Assembly (NCBI GenBank): GCA_023487965.1
Contig: JAMDBV010000034.1
Location: forward strand, 1 to 10,798
Reading direction: 5' to 3'
Length of the DNA: 10,798 bases
Source of the DNA: Patescibacteria group bacterium
Lineage (GTDB): Bacteria; Patescibacteriota; Minisyncoccia; Phycocordibacterales; PALSA-1337
The notes under the pieces were generated by a model. The model made no database searches and was not told the DNA's origin. It saw only the letters and a program-made list of their open reading frames with translations. This document shows positions 1-6,408 of this stretch, piece by piece (positions within the stretch are counted from its first letter, which is position 1; every line of letters starts with the position of its first letter). A program made the position numbers and the translations under genes.

Positions 1-1557
1 GATGGACTGTTCGCCTATGAGAAGAAACGCATCATGGAAGCTCTGCATGATCCGGAGCATGAGATGAAGAGGTTGGAAAAAGATATCGAGGACGCCAAGG
101 CTGTCCTTGTCGCAGCGAATCGCAAGGATGAAAAGAGCGATACTGTCATCACTCTCGAAAATAGCATGAATGATCTACGTGCCCAAAAGGACAATATCAA
201 TCGCGAAATAGGGCGCATCGAGGGTGAAATCAGAGCCAATGAACGTTCTCTGGAAAAGGAAAAAGAAAGGATGAGGAGTGAAGAGTCGAGAACTGTATAT
301 CTGCGTGATGTCGAGGGTATGGTCGAAATGATTGGTCGTATGAATGTCATCGATGATGCTCATAAATTATTCGACGAAGTCATGAATATTCTGAACGGCT
401 TCATTAGTCGCAATCGAAGCAATTCCGGCAATGCAAATATCGGCGATATTGAGTCGGATATCGCCAAACTCCAGGCCGAAAAAAAGGAGCTGGAAAAGCA
501 TTCGCGTGAAATATCGGTGAAGGAAGATGATATGCGCAAACAGTATGAGAATATAAAGAAGGAGATCGAGAAGGAAAAAGATTCGAATCGTGACGCGGAG
601 AAAAATGTTTTCCGTATCATTGCTCGCCAGAATGAATTGCGGACGGTTATCTCCGCTCTGCGCGCGGAGATGGCGCAGATCACGCACGTAGAAGAATCGC
701 TAAAAAGAGAATTGGGCGAGGCCGGCATAGTCGCGGGCAGGGAAGCGGTACAGTATGATACAGTCACTTTCTCGCCGTCGAATTTTCAGAAGGATAAAAT
801 ACGCGACGATCAGGAGATTTTGATACGTCAGATAGAAAAGATCAAAGCCAGACTGGAGGACGCCGGCGGCGCGGGCGGAGATGATGTCATCAGGGAATAT
901 CGCGAGACAGAGGAGCGAGACGCATTTCTGGCCAAGGAGATCGAAGATTTGCGCCGTGCCGAGGATGAATTGCGCAAATTGGTCGCAGATCTTGACGCGC
1001 GTATCGATCTGGAATTCAAAAGCGGCATTTTGAAGATAAATGACGCGTTCAATAAGTATTTCAATATTATGTTCGGTGGCGGCAAGGCGGAACTCAATGT
1101 TGTGCGCGAAGAGAAACGCCGCAGGCGATCCGATACGGAAGAGTTGGGTGAGCTTATGAGTGGCGATATTGTACCGGAACAGGAGGGGGAGAATAACGGT
1201 GCCGAAGGTCTGGAGGTGAATGTCAGTCTGCCGAGAAAGAAGGTCAAAGGGCTCATGATGCTCTCCGGTGGCGAAAGAGCATTGACTTCGATCGCTCTCC
1301 TATTTGCCGTTTCGCAGGTCAATCCGCCGCCGTTTATCATTCTGGACGAGACAGATGCGGCGCTCGACGAGGCCAATTCCAGGAAATACGGCGATATGAT
1401 CGAAAATCTCTCCAAACACTCTCAACTTATCCTGATCACGCACAACCGCGAGACGATGTCCCGTGCCGGTGTGCTCTATGGTGTTACCATGGGCGCCGAC
1501 GGCGCCTCGAGACTGTTGTCGATAGCGTTTGAGGACGCGGTTAAGGTGGCGAAATGA
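1..1557 (+). CDS. smc: Chromosome segregation ATPase SMC, C-terminal part (5' end outside window)
   Basis: SMC proteins form ring-shaped ATPase dimers that organise and segregate the chromosome. The frame is open from base 1, so the gene begins upstream; the first ATG at 34 is only internal. 518 residues are visible (numbered from base 1). Residues 12-97 and about 146-335 are charged heptad-type coiled coil, separated by a less charged helical stretch at about 98-142. The C-terminal head follows: FNIMFGGGKAEL, a basic/acidic insertion at about 370-405, the ABC signature LSGGER (421-426), Walker B FIILDETDA with D449/E450, the D-loop ALDEAN, and the H-loop ITHNR with H481. The NPPPF and ETMSRAGVLYGVTM wording is what I know from CPR SMC proteins. 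No canonical hinge motif and no CxxC zinc hook are visible in this part. The stop is TGA at 1555-1557, and the next gene starts one base later, which suggests cotranscription. Identity is near certain; total length is unknown. Confidence 0.97.
   Translation, partial: DGLFAYEKKRIMEALHDPEHEMKRLEKDIEDAKAVLVAANRKDEKSDTVITLENSMNDLRAQKDNINREIGRIEGEIRANERSLEKEKERMRSEESRTVYLRDVEGMVEMIGRMNVIDDAHKLFDEVMNILNGFISRNRSNSGNANIGDIESDIAKLQAEKKELEKHSREISVKEDDMRKQYENIKKEIEKEKDSNRDAEKNVFRIIARQNELRTVISALRAEMAQITHVEESLKRELGEAGIVAGREAVQYDTVTFSPSNFQKDKIRDDQEILIRQIEKIKARLEDAGGAGGDDVIREYRETEERDAFLAKEIEDLRRAEDELRKLVADLDARIDLEFKSGILKINDAFNKYFNIMFGGGKAELNVVREEKRRRRSDTEELGELMSGDIVPEQEGENNGAEGLEVNVSLPRKKVKGLMMLSGGERALTSIALLFAVSQVNPPPFIILDETDAALDEANSRKYGDMIENLSKHSQLILITHNRETMSRAGVLYGVTMGADGASRLLSIAFEDAVKVAK
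1543..1549 (+). promoter_or_regulatory. Shine-Dalgarno site of the DedA-PAP2 gene
   Basis: AAGGTGG lies nine bases before the ATG at 1559, inside the last codons of smc. It decides the start: an open frame extends back to 1529, but the Met codon at 1559 is the one with a ribosome binding site. It is the only convincing Shine-Dalgarno sequence I see in the window, and it belongs to a gene inside an operon. Confidence 0.7.
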
Positions 1558-1558
1558 C

Positions 1559-2836
1559 ATGCAATACACCCAATTTTTCGCACAATTCGTTCACATAATC
1601 GAAGTCGGCGCCACTCACGGCGGTTATGTCTTCTTATTCATCATTTCGATTGTTGAAGCCATACCGTTCATCGGATCATTTGTACCGGGACATACGGCCG
1701 TGATCATCTCCGGATTTCTGGCCAGAGTCGGTGTATTCAACCTATATTATGTCATCACTCTGGCGTCACTTGGAGCGGTTATCGGCGATATGATCGGCTT
1801 TTATATGGGGAGGCGTTATGGTATGAGACTTATTGACCGTCTCAAGCCGTATCTATTCATCAAAGATGAACATATAGCCAAGACCAAAGCCATGGTTACC
1901 AAGCATACCGGCAAAGCATTGATCCTCGGCAGATTCAATCCCATCACGCGTCCTCTAATGCCATTTATCGTCGGAACAAGTGACTCGGATATCGTGCGTT
2001 TTTGGATATTCAATATGATAGGCGGCATACTCTGGGCTAGTGCTTCGGTTTTGCTCGGTTATGTGTTTGGACTCGGTTACCATGCCGCGGCCGGAATATT
2101 CGGGCGTATGCTACTCATAGCGACTTTGGTGATAATACTCATCGTTTGGGGTTACCATTTTGTCAATGTTAGATTTCATATTTTCCGTAAATACGAACTC
2201 TTTGCGCTAGGACTAAATCTCATTTCCTTATGGGCGTTGGCCAAGACGATCGGTGACGCATGGGCGTCCGCATCGTTCATGGCGAATTTTGATATCGCCA
2301 TGAACATATTTATGAATGATCATGCGCCGCAAATTGCGATTGCATTTTCGAAATTTATCGGTATTGTCGCCAATGTTCCCGTAATTATCGCATTCGGGGG
2401 CGTGGTGGCGGTCGTTCTTGCATTCAGACGCTATTGGCGTGAATCGGTTTTATTCGTACTTTCATTGGCATCGACCGGTTTTGTGCTTGGCTTGATGAAG
2501 GAGTTCTTCCTGAGGGTTCGTCCGGACAATGCGCTCGTATATCTATCCGATCCGAGTTTTCCGAGCGGGCATTCGGCAATCGCCGCGGCGTTGTTTGTAA
2601 TAGTTGCATACTGTTTGGCATTCAGGATAAGCAATGTGCATTATCGCGAGACCGCAATCGCACTCTGTGTGTTAGTGGTGTTCTCGATCGGTGTTTCGAG
2701 GCTCATCATCAACGTACATTGGGCGTCGGATGTTGTCGCCGGCTGGTCACTCGGTGTATTTTGCGCAACAGCATCAATATTACTTGTCAGATACGTAGGC
2801 GCTCTTCTGGTTCCCAAGAGTGCGAGAGTAGTATAG
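1559..2836 (+). CDS. DedA (VTT) family / PAP2 phosphatase fusion membrane protein
   Basis: This 425-residue integral membrane protein joins two families. Residues 1-200 are DedA/VTT: VEAIPFIGSFVPG with E33 and P43-G44, the GD pair at 76-77, YMGRRYG, and GRFNPITRPLMP with R125 and R131, followed by hydrophobic helices. Residues about 215-425 are a PAP2 acid phosphatase with all three motifs: KEFFLRVRP (K314, R321, P322), PSGH (335-338) and SRLIINVHWASD (S380, R381, H387, D391), so the catalytic site looks intact. DedA proteins include undecaprenyl-phosphate translocases, and membrane PAP2 enzymes dephosphorylate undecaprenyl pyrophosphate. I infer that one chain hydrolyses the lipid carrier outside and returns it across the membrane. 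Bifunctional DedA/PAP2 proteins are already an annotated architecture, and the true substrate may be another phospholipid. It directly follows smc, one base after its stop, and ends in TAG seven bases before the convergent gpmI. Confidence 0.96.
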   Translation: MQYTQFFAQFVHIIEVGATHGGYVFLFIISIVEAIPFIGSFVPGHTAVIISGFLARVGVFNLYYVITLASLGAVIGDMIGFYMGRRYGMRLIDRLKPYLFIKDEHIAKTKAMVTKHTGKALILGRFNPITRPLMPFIVGTSDSDIVRFWIFNMIGGILWASASVLLGYVFGLGYHAAAGIFGRMLLIATLVIILIVWGYHFVNVRFHIFRKYELFALGLNLISLWALAKTIGDAWASASFMANFDIAMNIFMNDHAPQIAIAFSKFIGIVANVPVIIAFGGVVAVVLAFRRYWRESVLFVLSLASTGFVLGLMKEFFLRVRPDNALVYLSDPSFPSGHSAIAAALFVIVAYCLAFRISNVHYRETAIALCVLVVFSIGVSRLIINVHWASDVVAGWSLGVFCATASILLVRYVGALLVPKSARVV

Positions 2837-2843
2837 AGCGCGG

Positions 2844-4349
2844 CTATTCTGTGAGAGGTTTTCCGGTCATTACGCCAGGTATGGCGATGTCCAATATATT
2901 TAGAATAGTCGGTGCTATATCGGAGAGTCCGCCATTGTGGAGTTTGTAATCGTGCGATGTGATGATGCATGGTACAAGACTGGTTGTGTGAGCTGTGTGC
3001 CTGATGCCCGTGACAGGGTCGATGTTTATTTCTGCGTTACCATGATCGGCGGTGATGAGTGCGATACCGCCTTTCTTATCGAGGGCATCGACAACTCTGC
3101 CGAGGGCGGTATCAACGGCCTCGACGGCCTTTATGATGGCCGGTACATTGGCGGTATGGCCGACCATGTCAGCATTGGCGAAATTGATAAATATAAAGTC
3201 AGTACCTTTTTCGATCTCTTCGATCGCTTTGTCGGCGATTCCCACGGCTCGCATTTCCGGCGCCTCGTCATGAGTCTTCACGTCTTTGCGGCTATCAAGC
3301 ATGATATCTACTTCGCCGTCATATGGCTTCTCCCTACCTCCATTCAGGAAATATGTGGCGTGGGCGAATTTTTCGGTTTCGGCGATGTGCGCCTGCTTGA
3401 GCCCGGCTCTCGAGATCTCATTGGCGAGAGTTGTTTCGATCTTGGTCGGCGGAAATGCAACTGTGCACGTATAGTCGACGCAGTATTCTGTCAGGGTGAC
3501 AACATAAATATTGTCGACCTTCTGTCTCTCCATCAGTCTTTGTGTGAACATGCGGGCGCGGTCGGCGCGGAAATTGAAAAAAAATACGGCATCATTCTTT
3601 TCGACCGCGCAACCGATACCTTCGGGGGTGGCGCAGACGATGGGTTCGAGCAATTCATCGACTTTGCCTTGTTTGTATTTCTCTTCGAGATAAGCCGATG
3701 GCTTGATTTCACAGACCTCACCCTTGCAATCGAAAATCGCCTGCTCGGCTTTCGCCAGACGATCCCAGTTATTGTCGCGATCCATGGCATAATATCTGCC
3801 AGAAATGGTTGCGATGAAGAATTCCGGTCCCAATTCGGCGATGAGTGCTTCGAGCTCCTTCAGATATTGCGAAGCGCTTTGTGGCGGAGTGTCGCGTCCG
3901 TCTGTAAATACGTGAATGGCGACTCGCTTCATACCCTGAGCTTTGGCTTCGCGCAAGAAGGAGAAAAGATGTCGTTGGTGACTATGTACGCCGCCCGGGC
4001 TTACAAGTCCTTGGACGTGGAGGGTCGAGTCATACATTCTGACATGTTCGAAAAGCTGTACAAATGCTGGGTTGGTATGATACGCACCGGATTCTATCTC
4101 CTTGTCTATGCGCACGAGGTCCATATCGACGATCGTGCCGGCTCCGATAGTGGTGTGACCGACTTCGCTATTGCCGATCTGTCCGTCCGGAATGCCGACG
4201 GCGCGGCCGGAAGCTTGCAAGAGGGAATGTGGATATGTGCTCCAGAGTCGATCGAAATTTGGTTTTTTGGCGGTGGCTATTGCATTATCCTTTGTTTCCT
4301 CGCGGTAGCCCCAACCGTCGAGAATAATAAGTGTGATGGGTTTTTTCAT
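2844..4349 (-). CDS. gpmI: 2,3-bisphosphoglycerate-independent phosphoglycerate mutase
   Basis: This cytosolic enzyme interconverts 3-phosphoglycerate and 2-phosphoglycerate using two metal ions and a phosphoserine intermediate. The 501 residues match the usual length of about 510. Visible motifs are LIILDGWGYREE with metal ligand D11, GNSEVGHTTIGAG with catalytic S61, SPGGVHSHQRHL, HVFTDGRDTPPQSA, GRYYAMDRDNNWDR, FFNFRADRARM, FANADMVGHTANVPA, and ALITADHGNAEIN with the C-terminal metal ligands. I chose the ATG at 4347-4349 (MKKPITL); an upstream in-frame ATG at 4379 would add ten residues with no family resemblance and would lie across the predicted -10 box. No Shine-Dalgarno sequence precedes the start, and a promoter sits immediately upstream. 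The product feeds enolase, encoded further along on the same strand but as a separate unit. The stop is TAG, seven bases from the end of the convergent DedA-PAP2 gene. Confidence 0.98.
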   Translation of the reverse strand: MKKPITLIILDGWGYREETKDNAIATAKKPNFDRLWSTYPHSLLQASGRAVGIPDGQIGNSEVGHTTIGAGTIVDMDLVRIDKEIESGAYHTNPAFVQLFEHVRMYDSTLHVQGLVSPGGVHSHQRHLFSFLREAKAQGMKRVAIHVFTDGRDTPPQSASQYLKELEALIAELGPEFFIATISGRYYAMDRDNNWDRLAKAEQAIFDCKGEVCEIKPSAYLEEKYKQGKVDELLEPIVCATPEGIGCAVEKNDAVFFFNFRADRARMFTQRLMERQKVDNIYVVTLTEYCVDYTCTVAFPPTKIETTLANEISRAGLKQAHIAETEKFAHATYFLNGGREKPYDGEVDIMLDSRKDVKTHDEAPEMRAVGIADKAIEEIEKGTDFIFINFANADMVGHTANVPAIIKAVEAVDTALGRVVDALDKKGGIALITADHGNAEINIDPVTGIRHTAHTTSLVPCIITSHDYKLHNGGLSDIAPTILNILDIAIPGVMTGKPLTE

Positions 4350-4357
4350 AGAAATAA

Positions 4358-4387
4358 AATATAGCATGAATTGTTGCACTCTGTAAA
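4358..4387 (-). promoter_or_regulatory. gpmI proximal promoter, probably near-leaderless
   Basis: Read on the minus strand, TTTACA (4387-4382) and TATATT (4363-4358) are separated by 18 bases; each matches the sigma-70 consensus at five of six positions. Placing +1 seven bases after the -10 box gives about 4351, two bases before the gpmI ATG at 4349. There is no room for a Shine-Dalgarno site, so the transcript would be leaderless or nearly so. Confidence 0.55.
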
Positions 4388-4479
4388 CTGTTGCATTTTA
4401 CTGGAGACGCCGGTATTTACTTTTTGGTTAATTTATTTTGAAATTTCTACACAAATTACACCATGTCGCCGGCTGTATT

Positions 4480-4493
4480 ATTCAGGCCTGAAT
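4480..4493. repeat. 14-bp perfect palindrome
   Basis: ATTCAGGCCTGAAT is a perfect inverted repeat without spacer, centred on AGGCCT, in the non-coding region upstream of gpmI. With one mismatched pair allowed, the symmetry extends to 20 bases. This is the form of a dimeric regulator's operator. It is 11 bases from the second palindrome at 4505-4523. Confidence 0.5.
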
Positions 4494-4521
4494 TATGTGT
4501 ATGCTTTTGACATGTTGTCAA
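4492..4521 (-). promoter_or_regulatory. Possible distal gpmI promoter overlapping two palindromes
   Basis: On the minus strand, TTGACA (4521-4516, perfect consensus) is followed after 18 bases by CATAAT (4497-4492, five of six). It would give a leader of about 135 bases on gpmI. The -35 lies in the palindrome at 4505-4523, and the -10 overlaps the end of the palindrome at 4480-4493, so a repressor bound to either could block it. This is inference from sequence alone; the proximal promoter at 4358-4387 may be the only one used. Confidence 0.35.
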
Positions 4522-4523
4522 AA
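4505..4523. repeat. 19-bp palindrome with TTGACA half-sites, operator-like
   Basis: TTTTGACA and TGTCAAAA (eight-base arms) are separated by TGT. Each arm holds a TTGACA -35 hexamer, one per strand. On the minus strand a matching -10 follows; on the plus strand I find no -10 at normal spacing. It could be an operator, a bidirectional promoter element or a weak hairpin. Confidence 0.5.
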
Positions 4524-4598
4524 AGGTTAGGGAAGGCGGGTGATGCTTGCGAGCGTAATAGAATATAGTGGCGAGAGTTAACCAACTCGCTCAATAAC

Positions 4599-4673
4599 AT
4601 GGCGAAGCCAAATCCGGCCCCGTCACAGGCACCTCAGCAAAAGCCGCAGGAGCCGACACCGACCACTCCATAA
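4599..4673 (+). CDS. Putative 24-residue proline/glutamine-rich microprotein
   Basis: ATG at 4599 to TAA at 4671-4673 encodes 24 residues, eight of them proline, beginning MAKPNPAPSQAPQQK. There is no hydrophobic segment and no cysteine. The frame is closed upstream by TAG at 4566-4568, so it is not the end of a longer intact gene. No Shine-Dalgarno sequence is seen. An intrinsic terminator begins 13 bases after the stop, as expected for a short mRNA. It could be a real small protein, a decayed gene tail, or chance within a non-coding RNA; I recognise no family. Confidence 0.3.
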   Translation: MAKPNPAPSQAPQQKPQEPTPTTP

Positions 4674-4686
4674 CGGGTCGGTGCGA

Positions 4687-4711
4687 AGAAAGCCCCGCAA
4701 GGGGTTTTTCT
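4687..4711 (+). terminator. Intrinsic terminator, plus strand
   Basis: CCCC-GCAA-GGGG with a GCAA tetraloop is extended by AGAAAG pairing to TTTTTCT (one G-T pair), then TTTTTCTTTC. The T-run is better on the plus strand (GGGGTTTTTCTTT) than on the minus strand (GGGGCTTTCTTC), so it mainly stops plus-strand transcription, such as the small unit at 4570-4711. Confidence 0.75.
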
Positions 4712-4761
4712 TTCGGCATACAATACGAATGTGTATGATACGAAGCAGTAATTTTGTGCCA

Positions 4762-4791
4762 CACAAAAACCCGCATACGCGGGTCTTTGTG
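4762..4791 (-). terminator. Intrinsic terminator, probably ending the eno transcript
   Basis: ACCCGC-ATAC-GCGGGT (4769-4784) is flanked by CACAAA/TTTGTG (4762-4767 with 4786-4791) around one A-C mismatch. Read on the minus strand the stem is followed by a run of five T, against a broken run on the plus strand, so it suits transcripts coming from eno, about 200 bases away. The CACAAAA arm can instead pair with TTTTGTG at 4752-4758, giving two mutually exclusive folds. Confidence 0.65.
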
Positions 4792-4989
4792 CATACGCCT
4801 ACTATTGAGAATGGTTCCAAAATTTGTAAGTGGTGCCGGTGAGTCTAAGCGACTCAATTTATTGGCCCTATATATTTATTTAAGGATCATCTCATGTGTA
4901 GACATAGTAATTGTAGACCCTCACCTGAGGAAAGCAAGCGGAAAATGTCTGATTCTGGGCAAAAGCTGTTCATATACTGTTCACAAGTG
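4792..4989. other. Non-coding stretch downstream of eno
   Basis: I see no gene here. It would be the long 3' untranslated region of eno if transcription ends at 4762-4791. It contains a six-base-pair hairpin TGAGTC-GCTTA-GACTCA (4840-4856, minus-strand reading) and a short palindrome CCTCA-CC-TGAGG (4919-4930), neither followed by a good T-run on the minus strand. Short open frames crossing it have no support from start signals or family resemblance. Confidence 0.6.
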
Positions 4990-6304
<1,315 letters not shown>

Positions 6305-6311
6305 AATTATG

Positions 6312-6362
6312 CCGAGGTCGGACCTTGCCATGCCAACAGAAGATGGCGAGGTCCGATCTCGG
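6312..6362. repeat. 20-bp inverted repeat between the divergent eno and ATPase promoters
   Basis: Arm one is CCGAGGTCGGACCTTGCCAT (6312-6331) and arm two is ATGGCGAGGTCCGATCTCGG (6343-6362), with an 11-base spacer GCCAACAGAAG. All 20 positions pair on the plus strand as RNA, including two G-U pairs, which would be A-C mismatches on the minus strand. It lies outside both predicted transcripts: arm one begins eight bases beyond the eno -35 and arm two ends 12 bases before the ATPase -35. No T-run follows on the plus strand. It may be an operator, a repeat-family palindrome or a small RNA hairpin. Confidence 0.8.
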
Positions 6363-6373
6363 TAACCTGTGAA

Positions 6374-6402
6374 TACACACCATATATCATTCACGGTATA
6401 AT
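6374..6402 (+). promoter_or_regulatory. Promoter of the TraG-like ATPase gene, leaderless
   Basis: TACACA (6374-6379, four of six) and a perfect TATAAT (6397-6402) are separated by 17 bases. With +1 seven bases past the -10, transcription starts at 6409, the A of the ATG. This decides the start codon: an in-frame GTG at 6403 directly abuts the -10 box and would not be in the mRNA. Confidence 0.65.
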
Positions 6403-6408
6403 GTGCCC

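Larger units (their letters stand above)
4570..4711 (+). ncRNA. Candidate small structured transcript ending at an intrinsic terminator
   Basis: Three hairpins follow one another on the plus strand: GCGAG/CTCGC (4571-4575 with 4586-4590), CACCGACC/GGTCGGTG (4657-4664 with 4676-4683, loop of 11 bases), and the terminator at 4687-4711. The terminator is oriented for plus-strand transcription, yet no annotated plus-strand gene lies upstream before the end of the DedA-PAP2 gene at 2836, so something short should start here. A 24-codon reading frame lies inside, and its stop codon is in the loop of the second hairpin. I found no convincing promoter; TATAGT at 4564-4569 could serve as a -10 but has a poor -35. 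It resembles none of tmRNA, SRP RNA or 6S RNA. The 5' end given is a guess. Confidence 0.35.

Noticed and set aside
828..1415. Minus-strand open frame of 195 codons inside smc
   Set aside because: Serine/arginine-rich translation typical of the antisense of a Glu/Lys-rich coiled-coil gene; it spans the SMC head motifs.
1555..1557. TGA recoded as glycine, as in Gracilibacteria and Absconditabacteria
   Set aside because: Reading through the smc TGA leads only into an unrelated frame of the next gene, and the ATPase gene also ends sensibly in TGA. No gene has an internal TGA.
2833..2847. Short inverted repeat ATAG/CTAT spanning both convergent stop codons as a terminator
   Set aside because: The stem is only four pairs, and no T-run follows on either side.
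2937..4364. Plus-strand open frame of 475 codons
   Set aside because: It lies almost entirely antisense to gpmI, whose motifs and length are unmistakable. The translated product is Cys-rich and has no recognisable family, and no promoter or ribosome site precedes it.
4371..4568. Plus-strand open frame of 65 codons before the small structured unit
   Set aside because: It crosses the gpmI promoter and both palindromes, has no ribosome site, and its composition looks like translated AT-rich spacer.
4599..4711. tmRNA, because a short coding frame lies in a structured RNA
   Set aside because: There is no tRNA-like 3' end with a T-arm and CCA and no tag resembling ANDENYALAA; the frame has its own ATG and is followed by a terminator.
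4591..4857. Minus-strand open frame of 88 codons between gpmI and eno
   Set aside because: It runs through both intrinsic terminators and the candidate small unit, with no start signal or family resemblance.
6403..6408. GTG start two codons before the ATPase ATG
   Set aside because: It directly abuts the TATAAT box and would lie upstream of the predicted transcription start at 6409.
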